Shown: piece by piece, positions 54,860 to 64,000 of the stretch
Layout of the letters: each line of letters begins with the position of its first letter
Position numbering within the stretch: the first letter of the stretch is position 1
Source of the DNA: Amborella trichopoda
Lineage: Eukaryota > Streptophyta > Magnoliopsida > Amborellales > Amborellaceae
NCBI RefSeq assembly: GCF_000471905.2
Contig: NW_006499436.1
Coordinates: forward strand, 7,597,678 to 7,661,677
Direction: 5' to 3'
DNA: 64,000 bases
The notes under the pieces: generated by a model
Database searches by the model: none
Seen by the model: only the letters and a program-made list of their open reading frames with translations
What the model was told of the DNA's origin: nothing
Translations under genes and position numbers: made by a program

Positions 54860-56110
54860 AAGACATGGGTTATTGGGGTCGGATGCGAAGATGTGGAGGT
54901 TCAATGGTTGGCAGGAAAGTTTTCCCAATAATTTATTTGAGTATGCCTTTGTCGGACTCTCGGTTACCAAAAGAGGTTTGGGACCCAGTTGTAAAAAGGG
55001 CTATGTCAAGCTTGATCTTTGAAAGTCTAAAAAATCTGTCCCTTGGTGGGCGTATCATGTTGATTAAATCTTCGATCTCTAATCTACCTATATACCAAAT
55101 GTCTCTGTTGATGATGCGTTCTGACATTATCAAATGAATTGAAAAACTTATGAGAGACTTTCTTTGGGGTTCTGGTGCTGATCGGAAGAGATTCAATTTG
55201 GTAAGCTCGGAGAAGGTTTGCTCACTTAAAAGTGAAGGGGGTTTAGGTATTAAAAAATTGAAGCTCCTGAACTAAGCATTAATTGCTAAGTGGTGGTGGC
55301 GTAAGGTGGGGTAGGAGGATTATGTGTAGAAGGATATTTTGGTTGCTAAGTATGGGATGGATCCTATCAACCATTTGATTGTAAGGGGAACTAATGATAG
55401 AAGTCAATCCTTTATATGGAAAACCATTTGTTCCATGCGAAGTTTTATGGCTTCTTTGGTGAGGTGGAATGTAGGTAAAGGAGATTGGGTCTTGTTTTGA
55501 CATCATCAATTTATGTTTCATGATTTGCTTTTGAGATGCTCGAATGGTATGGCCAATGTGAATGAAATGGGAATGACGGCTGGTGCTAATATCATATATA
55601 ATGTTGTTTGTAGATATAATAGAGTTATTGGGGTGGTGGCAGACCAAATCACATATTTACTAAAGTTGTTGGCTGGAACTTATATCTCACTGGAGGCACG
55701 AGATGAAGCGGTTTGGGAATCTAAAACAGATGGGTTTTTTTTAGTTCAGTCAACTTATTCTCTAATATATCATGATCGTATTAGATGGATTCAGCCGGTC
55801 TTCAGGATATTTGGAAGTGGAAGATTCCCCTCAAAGTTAAGGGTTTCATATGGGTGTTTCTTAAAAGGTAAAGCTCAGACTATTGGTAACGTTAAGAAAA
55901 GAGCGAAGGTCTTAATTAATGTTTGCTTGTTTTGTAAAAGTAATGGAGAATCTTTTACCCATTTGTTACTGTATTGTCCTTTGTCTTTGCACTTATGGCA
56001 TTGAGTTTTACAGAAAATTGGAGTGTTGATAACCATGTCCGATTCTCTAATTCATTTTATAAAGCAATTTTCTTTGATTGGATTTCCAAAAGTTTGTCGT
56101 ATTATTTGGA
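54860..56110 (+). pseudogene. L1-type LINE reverse transcriptase C-terminus and zf-RVT
   Basis: Reads WDPVVKRAMSSLIFESLKN, LSLGGRIMLIKSSISNLPIY, then FLWGSGADRKRFNLVSSEKV, SEGGLGIKKLKLLN and a C-terminal domain with VWESKTDGFFLVQSTYSLIY, FPSKLRVSYGCFLKG and CLFCKSNGESFTHLLLYCPL (zf-RVT zinc-binding module). Stops at several places and no catalytic YxDD region; 5'-truncated. It ends against the 112-bp array. Confidence 0.88.
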
Positions 56111-56119
56111 ATATCTACC

Positions 56120-57004
56120 CTACATGACCTAAACTACAAGATCCCCTCGAGGTTTTATAAGCCTTGAGCATTGGGCCAACCATACTCCTTTAAGTAGGAG
56201 TTTAGGAATGCCTTAATAAAAATAGTCTACCTTGCATTTCTCTAAACTACAGGATTACCTCGAGGTTTTATAAGCCTTGAGAATTGGGCCACCACTACTC
56301 CTTTAAGTAGGAGTTTAGGAAGACCTTAATAAAAACATGCTACCTTGTATGACTCTAAACTACATGACTTCCTCGAGGTTTTATAAGCCTTGAGCATTGG
56401 GCCACCCATACCACTTTAAGTATGAGTTTAAGAAGGCCTTAATAAAAATAATCTACCCCACATGACTCTAAACTACAGGACCCCTTCGAGGTTTTATAAG
56501 CCTTGAGCATTGGGCCACTCATACCCCTTTGTAGGAGGTTCGGAAGGCCTTAATAAAAACAATCCACCATGCATGACTCTAAACTACAGGATACCCTCGA
56601 GTTTTATAGCTTTGAGCATTGGGCCACCCATACCCCTTTAAGTAGGAGTTTAAGAAGGCCGTAATAAAAACATTCTACCTTGCATGACTCTAAACTATTG
56701 GATCCCCTCGAGGTTCTATAGCCTTGAGCATTGGGCCACCCATGCCCCTTTAAGTAGGAGGTTAGGAAGGCCTCAATAAAATAGTCTTATCATGCATGAC
56801 TCTAAACTACAGGATCCCCTCCAGGTTTTATAGCCTTGAGCATTGGGCCACCCATACCCCTTCAAGAAGGAGGTTAAGAAGGCCTTAATAAAATGGTCGG
56901 TTACTCTGCATGACTCTAAACTACAGGATTTCCTCGAGGTTTTATACCCTTGAGAATTGGGCCACCCATATCCCTTTGAGCAAGAGGTTAGGAAGGCCTT
57001 ATAG
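56120..57004 (+). repeat. 112-bp tandem array, 8 copies
   Basis: The marker AAACTAC (one copy AAACTAT) starts at 56131, 56244, 56357, 56470, 56581, 56692, 56804 and 56918: periods of 113, 113, 113, 111, 111, 112 and 114. Each unit contains CCCCTCGAGGTTTTATA, CCTTGAGCATTGGGCCACCC, CCTTTAAGTAGGAG and AAGGCCTTAATAAAA. The spacing is not a multiple of three, so frames through it are incidental. The 3' end lies about 375 bases from the end of the plant-mobile-domain pseudogene. Confidence 0.95.
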
Positions 57005-57379
57005 TCCATTTGATAAGACTTTAAAATACAGAGTCTTTTTGTCTCAAAATGAAAAATAATTGCAATTGCATGCTAAAAAAAAGGAAAGGAAGCACTCTTC
57101 AAATATGATAAATAACCATCAAACCATGCAAGCATGTCTGTTACAAATAAAAAGGGTGCTTCTTGGGCTCGGAATATGTGGAGTTATAAAAAACATACTC
57201 GCAAAACGAAAAAGGAGAAGTTAAAGAGTCTTAAAATGCTTCGGAAAGTTCTTCAATCTTGTGCCCCTCTTCCTCCGCCAGTTTCTAAATGTCTTCCATC
57301 TGAGCTCTTGCCCTGAATATTTCTTGCTAAGATCCTTTAGTGATATCAAGCATCAACCCCACGCGATGGGATACTTAGT

Positions 57380-60300
57380 TAAGATCATAGGACTCCCAAG
57401 AAATCTTCTCATCCAGAAAGTAGGTGTAGAAAAATAAGCGATGATATTGCCTCTTTTTTGCTGAAAAGCGGGCCTCCAACTCTGACATTTCATCCAACAT
57501 CATGCACTTGCTTCTAACCACGTATGATAAGCCCTAAACTTGGCAGCCTTGTCTTTGATTGCTTCATGGTCCCGAGAAATCGCCAGTAGTGCTTCTTCAC
57601 GCTCAGCAACGACCTACTCCTTTTCAGCAATTATGCCTGGGAATGTGAGAGTCACGACATCTTGAGCCGAGGCAACCCTCTTTGTGCCTTGAATAATTCC
57701 TTCATCCAGTCGGCGGAGTTTCTCAATGTCTACCGCCATGGTTCCTATGAACTCCAACAGATGAAGAATCTTCACCTTGATATCATGAAGACCCGCTATA
57801 GAGCTATTGTCGAGGAGATGCAACACTTCCTTCACGGTGTTCATCCCCCTCTGCCTTTGAAAACCATTGACTTTTGGGGAATCTTTCATCATGGACCCCA
57901 CAAGGTCTCATGTCATAGTAGCAAGAGTTGCTAAAACATCGTTAGGTACGTCTGTCTTGGGGAACTTAGCATGGGTAGTCATTAGTGGGGCAATTTCTTC
58001 ATCACGATTAGAAACTAGAGGGACTCCTACAAGAAATAAAAGATTAAAAAAACCAAAAGAAAGCAGTTGAACATAAAAGTTGCTATTGTGAAGTCAATAC
58101 CAGGACGGGGAGACTTATTCGTATCAACAGGCTCTAGCAGACCCACGACATTCGAAGGTGTAGGTGGTTGAGAAAGAGACCCCCAAGACAAGCTCCACAA
58201 CATTGCGCCAATGCTCTCTCTCATTTCTATTTGAGTGAGGAATGGCTTAGATGAGGACCCTGTCAACAGAACATTCAATATCTCAGGAGTCAGCATACTA
58301 CCGAGCATGGGAGCCTTCCCTTTTGCCTTCTAAAGCTCGTCTTCTTCAGAATCTGCATCCTTTACTACTGCAAGAATGCTCGCAAGAGGAGGGGCCGAGG
58401 AAAACAAACCCTCATCTTGCCTAGGGGGGATGGGCATACCCCTCAAAGCATCTATCATCCCCTCTTCGTGAATTGCGGCATATGTTGCCTCCACATGCTC
58501 TTCCGAAGCAAAAGACTCATCGCTTGACACTTCAACCTCAAAGGCAGCTGGAATAGGGGACGGAGGGGAAGGTGTATCTACTTCAATCACCACCCCAAGT
58601 TTTTTTCGAGATCCTATTTTCTTCAGTCAGATGTTAGGGGCAGGAGCAGCCGGAAAGCAGCCCAGTTTGAGAAGACTGAGTTTTCAATGGTTCAGAAGAG
58701 TCATCTTGAGGGCATGAATATCTACGCCTCTGAGATGATCTCATATCAACTAATACTAAGGTGGGAGTTCTCTCCTTCAATCCCATCCTTTTCTTCTTCT
58801 TCGAATTGTTGGTTTTCTCCAAGGTTTGCACCTCTTCTGTGCATTGGGAAATAGGAACCTCAGCCCTCTCCTCACCATGATCATCGATTGAGCGGCCTAC
58901 CACCATGTCGCCACCCGACGCAGTTGACCCTTCCAAGAGAGCTACTGTCGGGGGTAGCACCTCCGCATGTTTCTTTCTTGTCATCTAAGCAGGACGATCT
59001 TCTGTCAACTCCTCTTCTACAGAAGGAGCAAACTTCTTCCTCGACTTTCGAGGAGCTGGGTCTTTTTCCAGTTGATCCCCTAAAGGGTAGGGACTCTTTC
59101 TCTTCGCTAAGGGTATATGCGCAGGTTCATCTTCTAGAGGAGATGGATTCCTCTCTTGCCTTTTCTTTTGGCTCAAAAGATCACGTGCCAATCTTCCTCT
59201 TGTGGTAGGAGGACTCATGGCTACCCTCTTGCCTTTGGATTTTTCGATGGGAGCAAAAGTTGGGTCAGCTGCCTCATCTTCAATCAATTCATTGAGATCT
59301 TTAATAAAAGGGCCTGAAATTCCCTTTGAGACCCGTGGATCAATCTTTAGAAATTTCTCCAAATAATGGTAGAAAGATGCATTCGTCTCCACCAAAACAT
59401 CCTCTTGAACCAGTGGACCCACTAGACGTTCAATGCTGACGATGTTTCAGTTATTAGGAAACTGAGTCCTTGTGACCTACGCTGTATCCACATTGGTAAT
59501 CTTCAACTTATAATGGGTGCGAGATGTTCCATGTTCCCTCATTGATGGCAGTTCATTTAAAAGGATTTTATAGAAACCCCTTTGATGGTTGTCATATCAA
59601 AGGCTGTAGGTGTAAGTCTTATACACCTCTTTGCTATAGGGGGGATGATAACTTGTCGATCCAGACCTAAGCATGTGCAAGAGTCCCACACAATATTGAT
59701 ACAAGGACTCCGCAGTTGTGTCGCCTGGTGAACTCATAGATTACAAGACAACCTTGATCTATCTTGTGTTGCCTGGCAAACCGGTGGTCGTTATACAACT
59801 CGATATACCTATGAAGCCAGATCCTTAGAGAAAGGAGGGCTCCTCAGACACTCAGCAGGTACATCATGCCCCTCTCTGTGGTAGGATCTAAGCCAGCCAG
59901 GTATGGTTGGTCGTCTGCATAAACATGGTCCTCGGGACCACCTATTAGGAATGACTTCTCTAAAAAGAAGTATTCACCATGAAATAGCTTCCTTGCATCA
60001 TTTTTGAATGAAACACTGCTTGACGGCCCGTAAGGCGGAGCAAATATGGGAAAACATCGACATCGTTCCCACTTGGAGATTTATAGGTGCTTGGACAGTA
60101 AGCATCTATCCAACCATACACATAATAGATGGGGAAAGGAGTGCGCATGTTCCCCAACATCTTCTAAGGGTTGATCCCTTCTCGTAACCCGTGATAAATG
60201 CTATAACGGGTTGAGCTAGGGTGTTCTTATGACCTTCACCCATATTACACGACGCATAAAGGTATTCAGGCCTAATTACATATCCTCTAGACCCTGGAAG

Positions 60301-61201
60301 AACAAAGTGGCAAAGGAATAAGGCCAAATAAGTAGCCAAGTAAACGATATTGTCTAGTGTGTGGGGTGCAAGGGTGCATCGGCCAATAAAGCCGAGGGTC
60401 TATCGCTTGCGTTCTGTTTGGGGTTGGTTGGTTCATCTGCGGCCTTCCGCATATCGAAAGAGTGGTTGATCCAGACTTGGAGGTAAACATTCTTATTTTT
60501 GTTCTTGCTAACCGCGGCCAGCTTTGCAAACTCTTTGAAGAGCTCTACAAGCACTCTGGTCTTCGCAAACTCTGATAGCCTTTACCTCTAGAAATAATCT
60601 TATTCTCAAGAGTAAACTCCTCATAAAGGTCTCCTAAAATAGAGAGACCGCCAATAAAATGAAGATCCAAAAGGGACATCCTTGCTTCCCCTTGGTCCAA
60701 AAAGTTAGAGTTGGTCTCTAACTACATTCCCGCACCTATCATAAGGATAAGCAGAACATTCACAAGTGCCTAGGAGCCCTGCTACAAGGAGTGGCTCTTT
60801 GTACCAGACACATACTTCTTGTGTTCAGCTCTAGTAGCCCTGAAGGAAGCTGGTCTCCCCTTCACATTGAAATCCCTCTTCACGCCATTTCACTTCCTTG
60901 TCATAAATTAAGTGGCCTAGAGTAGGGAAGGACCCTGAACCGACTGCATTTTTAGGTTCAAAGTGAAGAAGCATGGATCTTCAACCTGAACCTCGATGAG
61001 ATCGATGTGTGATTTCTCTGCATTTTGAAAAGTCTACCAATAAGTTGATAGAAACATGCCATTGGAGCTCCAATGGGTATTTGTTGTCATCTTCACTACG
61101 AGGTCGTGGCGAGGAAACTCGATGCCCGAACACTAGCCCTGCTAATCTTCCACACTAATTGGAAAGGCCTTAGACCTCATGATGCCTAGGAAGAAATCCA
61201 T
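57380..61201 (-). pseudogene. Plant mobile domain (aminotransferase-like) gene, decayed
   Basis: Minus strand, possible start at 61201 (MDFFLGIMRSKAFPISVED). The plant-mobile-domain region lies at about 60550-59640: LALFLCHFVLPGSRGYVIRP, a LAQPVIAFIT segment, FPIYYVYGWIDAYCP and YADDQPYLAGLDP followed by a LLSV...YIELYNDHRFARQ block. A long charged linker follows (59422-58330; one TAG/TGA-type stop at about 58985 keeps the same frame on both sides). An apparently intact intron is at 58100-58027 (CCTG|GTATTG...TTGTAG|GAGTCC), then a coiled-coil C-terminus (IEKLRRLDEG, VVAEREEALLAISRD, then LDEMSELEARFSAKKRQ). Such proteins occur as host genes (MAIL1/MAIN type) and inside Mutator- or gypsy-type elements. 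Here about ten stops and frameshifts make it non-functional. Whether it was an element or a host gene is unresolved. Confidence 0.7.
58027..58100 (-). other. Conserved intron in the plant-mobile-domain pseudogene (74 nt)
   Basis: Donor GTATTG, acceptor TTTATTTCTTGTAG, and the frame on the two sides joins to RPGVPLVSNRDEE. This supports reading the locus as a once-spliced gene rather than a random open stretch. Confidence 0.7.
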
Positions 61202-61245
61202 TGTTAAAAGGATGCTCTTGGAAATCAAGATTACAAGGCTTAGAC

Positions 61246-61784
61246 CTTAGACTCGATGTTTACAGGTCTATGGTTTCCAATCTACGACCAATGCCTTCGT
61301 GGCTTAAGTCAAAGGTTCTATCTTTAGGCTCAATGCTTACAGGTATATCATTCTCAACTTATGACCAATGCCTTCGTGGCTTAGGTCAAAGATTCAATCC
61401 TTAGACTCTCTGCTTATAGATCTATGGTTCATAATCTATGACCAATGCCTATGCGACATAGGTCACAGGTTCGATTTTTAAACTCAATGCTTACAGATCT
61501 ATGGTTCCCAACTTACAACCAATGCCTTCGCGGCTTAGGTCAAAGATTCGATCGTTAGGCTCGATGCTTACAGGTCTATGCCTCCCAACCTACGATCAAT
61601 GCCTTTGCAGCTTTGGTCAATGGTTCGATCCTTATACTCAATGCTTACAACTCTTTGGTTCCCAACCTATGACAAATGCCTTCATGGCTTAAGTCAAAGG
61701 TTCGATCCTTAGACTCGATGCATACAGGTCTATGGTTCCCAACTTGAGACCAATGCCTTCGTGGCTTACGTTAAAGGTTTGATC
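61246..61784 (+). repeat. 77-bp tandem array, exactly 7 copies
   Basis: The marker CAATGCC (CAAATGCC in one unit) begins at 61289, 61366, 61443, 61520, 61597, 61674 and 61751, a constant 77-base period without a single net indel. The consensus unit starts CTTAGACTCGATGCTTACAG and ends GGTCAAAGGTTCGATC. It lies 45 bases upstream of the proposed start codon of the minus-strand plant-mobile-domain pseudogene. Confidence 0.97.
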
Positions 61785-62239
61785 CTTTGACTCACGGCCA
61801 ATGTTAGCAGAAAAAAATCGAGAAGGGCTTAAAGAGAAGAAGGACCAAATCTCCTTAGTAATAGGAAGATTTATCGAAATCTCGAGAAATCTGAAATAGA
61901 TTTCCAGAAATTTGATCATAACCTCCCTATGAAATTTTAATCCTCAAAAATCCCATACGCCAAATTGATTGAAAGTTGAAGTTGGGGAGATAGCCTGGAG
62001 CATCAACCTAGACCAAAAAGGAGGTACAAACCCCAAAAAATCCTTGGACCAATCTCCTTGTCGTAAGAACATACTCAGGAATCAGCTTTCTCAAGATTGG
62101 CATATGGGATTTTCGAGGAAAGGAAGCATTATCGGAGCACGTCAAACTTCTAACCCAAGCTCACGATGAAAGGAAGCATTACTAGAGCACATCAAACTTC
62201 TACCTCAGGCTTCGCATACTCTGCTTCTCCTTGATAAAA
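61785..62239. other. Intergenic with a 49-bp duplication
   Basis: No gene seen. GGAAGCATTATCGGAGCACG at about 62125 and GGAAGCATTACTAGAGCACA at about 62173 begin two adjacent copies of about 48 bases. Confidence 0.5.
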
Positions 62240-62548
62240 GTTTTATGTGCTCCAGTAATGCTCCACCTCTCGGCGTAGCCGAGACACCACTTCCCAAAGA
62301 TGAGCAATCTCTTGGTATTTAGGTTCCTTCATGAGGCCCGCCTCCAATGCTGCCTAAGGAACATCTTCCTCATCCTTGAAGGAGATGCTCATAGACTTTG
62401 AGTTGGTAGGACGTTTGCGGCAACTCTCCCCTTTGGCAGCAATCGGGGGAGGGATGTTAACATAATGTTCTTCACTGCCCAAAATTGGGGCAGTGAGGTG
62501 AGGATTGATATGGGTTTCTAAGTGACGACGGAACTTGGGGGATGCCAT
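62240..62548 (-). pseudogene. Unrecognised short hydrophilic ORF with one stop
   Basis: The minus-strand ATG at 62548 opens MASPKFRRHLETHINPHL and runs 64 codons to a TAG at 62354. The same frame continues for another 34 codons or so (LEAGLMKEPKYQEIAHLWE, then VVSRLRREVEHYW) with helical, coiled-coil-like character. The start has a good context. It might be an upstream part of the decayed plant-mobile-domain locus or a separate small gene. I do not recognise the family. Confidence 0.35.
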
Positions 62549-63448
62549 GGCTCAAGATATAAGACATGAGACACTCTCTTTCTATGGCATATTTATAGGC
62601 CTTTTGTGAGGGATCCGAAGGGTTGTTTCTTAGGAACATGAGGAAATGATGTCGGGTACATTGAGAATTGAAAACTCGGATGGCTATGTGTTTTGCTAAA
62701 TTCAGGTGATTTCAAGAGGGAGAATGTTCGAGAAGATTTTAAGTTATGCATAAAGAAGAGTAATGACGACAAGACCACCCAAATCACCAGTCGTTATGTG
62801 CTCTTGGGACCTTTCCCACTCATGCGAACGCCCAGGGCGGTTTTGTTGGGTGTGTTTTCAGTCATATACGAGGACCAAATACATTTTGATACTGATATGA
62901 TAGCCAAGCTTCATACAAAGCTTCAGGAAATACCCCATGTGATGCAATATATAATATGATCAAGATTCATCAGATGAAAGGCTTGATATGCCTAAAGGAA
63001 TCTTGACTCATTGGTTAGTCCTTAAAGATCCTAACGCACGACTGATAATGCCAAAAATCCATCAGCTAAACATATTCAAAGGTTGACATAAATGGTGAAG
63101 CCATCTCTTTTGGAGACAGATTCTAGGGTACATATACTCCTAAGGCTCTATGTATGCCTCCATAGGTTATGTGGAGGAACAAATACGCCTTAATATTGGC
63201 ATCTATCATTAATTATGCATATGTACTATAACTTACAATCAATGATAAGAGATCATGAAGACATTTCTATTTGAGACGGAGTTACGGAATGCATATACTC
63301 TTTGGCACATAAATACTTCTCCACTGGATACTGGAGGAGTTCTGGGTGAGATGTGATGTGCCTCTCTAAAAAGATTCGTCGCATGTTGAAATAACAGGGT
63401 TTTAATTGGTGGAGCTTAAAAGAAACATCGTCATGATATATTGAGGTG

Positions 63449-63450
<2 letters not shown>
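62549..63450. other. Intergenic, no gene seen
   Basis: Mixed-composition sequence. The plus-strand frame at 62693-62959 lacks any recognisable domain. Short phrases (TATACTCCTAAGGCTC and TATACTCTTTGGCACA) hint at a decayed local duplication. Confidence 0.45.

Positions 63451-63451
<1 letters not shown>

Positions 63452-63488
<37 letters not shown>
63452..63488 (+). repeat. (AT)n microsatellite, left of MITE
   Basis: About 18 TA units, directly abutting the MITE at 63489. A matching tract lies on its other side. Confidence 0.95.
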
Positions 63489-63490
<2 letters not shown>

Positions 63491-63963
63491 GAAAAGTCTT
63501 CCCAACGCCTATAGGCGAAAATAAATAGTGATTTCACCTTTTCTCATCACCATCCAAATTTCATCGTTCGGTCACGATTGTCTGGTAGTGTTTTATTTTT
63601 CATTTTTTTTTATTTACATATCAAAATAACCTGAAATTTGGAGGCTATGTACTTCTCACTGAGGCGCATCTAATAAAAATATAAAAAACATTGTCCACAA
63701 AAGTTATTTGACAAAAATACCCCCAAAACTTTTCGGAGGTATTTTGGTCAATTGTTTTCATGTAAAATATTTGTTTTATATTTTTCGAAGATTCATATAT
63801 TTTTTATGAATAGACGCTCTAACTTTCAGATCATTCCGATTTGTAAAAAAAAAAAACTTAAAAATGAAGCACTACTGGACAATCGTGACCAGGCGATGAA
63901 CTTTGGACGGTGATGGGGGGTAGATGAAATCACTATTTATTTTTGCCTATAGGCGTTGCGTAG

Positions 63964-63968
<5 letters not shown>
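63489..63968. mobile_element. MITE family D, inserted in an (AT)n tract (about 480 bp)
   Basis: Inverted arms contain CAACGCCTATAGGCGAAAAT / CAACGCCTATAGGCAAAAAT, then AAATAGTGATTTCA and CATCACC-TCCAAA in both. The centre has ACAAAAATACCCCC facing GGAGGTATTTTGGTCA, like the palindrome of family C. Target duplication cannot be read because both flanks are pure (TA)n. Non-coding. Confidence 0.75.

Positions 63969-63996
<28 letters not shown>
63969..63996 (+). repeat. (AT)n microsatellite, right of MITE
   Basis: About 14 TA units next to the right end of the family D MITE, continuing to near the end of the window. Confidence 0.95.
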
Positions 63997-63999
<3 letters not shown>

Positions 64000-64000
64000 A

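Noticed and set aside
54779..54970. Minus-strand frame over the LINE start
   Set aside because: It is antisense to a clear LINE reverse transcriptase reading frame.
56773..57009. Repeat-containing minus-strand frame in the 112-bp array
   Set aside because: The period (111-114) is not a multiple of three, and the frame holds over only two units by chance.
57662..58070. Plus-strand frames at 57.7-58.1 kb
   Set aside because: Antisense shadows of the coiled-coil part of the plant-mobile-domain pseudogene, where the minus frame joins across a canonical intron.
61201..61692. Plus-strand frames in the 77-bp array
   Set aside because: Seven 77-base units cycle through three frames; no start context or homology, so these are repeat artefacts.
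61246..61784. tRNA genes suggested by GGTTCGATCC
   Set aside because: No acceptor stem, anticodon arm or normal A-to-B box spacing; kept only as a low-weight motif observation.

Overview
This is a stretch of plant nuclear DNA: AT-rich, with canonical GT-AG introns, a nucleus-encoded gene for a plastid-type protein, and a dense, nested population of plant transposable elements (Ty1/copia, a probable Ty3/gypsy LTR family, L1- and RTE-type LINEs, hAT, and many small Mutator-like MITEs with 9-bp target duplications). The sequence alone does not settle the species. It fits a flowering plant with a repeat-rich genome. Nothing bacterial, organellar or viral was recognised.

Only two loci look like intact genes, both on the minus strand. 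(1) At 29197-34116, a three-exon gene for a DUF760 protein of the UV-B-induced At3g17800 family. Its exon phases join cleanly to a 424-residue protein; intron 2 is 3.1 kb and holds a 514-bp MITE, and a TATA box plus a 79-bp promoter duplication lie upstream. (2) At 13060-13515 (or 13557), an intronless gene for a 151-residue hydrophobic protein that I do not recognise, preceded by a short overlapping uORF. A third candidate, 53940-54170 on the plus strand, encodes a signal peptide followed by 12-residue repeats, behind a TATA box. It is either a small secreted repeat protein or its remnant.

Layout. 1-3636: solo LTR fragment, GA/CT-rich sequence and tandem repeats. 3637-5860: 3' end and LTR of a copia element split by a 1.56-kb hAT element with an 8-bp target duplication. 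7.3-17.3 kb: a MITE field containing the orphan gene. 18.8-20.3 kb: LTR fragment and tandem repeats. 20.6-27.4 kb: degenerate copia element whose integrase region is replaced by hAT-derived sequence. 27.4-34.6 kb: the DUF760 gene and flanks. 34.8-49.8 kb: MITEs, a 1.84-kb LTR bounded TGTTGG...CCAACA, a compact minus-strand copia with both LTRs, and two LINE tails. 50.4-53.7 kb: minus-strand copia integrase and RNase H remnants. 53.8-56.1 kb: secreted-repeat ORF and LINE reverse transcriptase. 56.1-61.8 kb: a decayed plant-mobile-domain gene bracketed by a 112-bp x 8 array and an exact 77-bp x 7 array. 62.2-64 kb: a short ORF and a MITE sitting in an (AT)n tract.

No multi-gene pathway is visible; the window is mostly a record of successive insertions. 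The least explained items are the secreted 12-residue-repeat ORF, the bracketed plant-mobile-domain locus with its perfectly phased 77-bp array, and a set of related MITEs that share an 18-bp central palindrome while their outer sequences differ.
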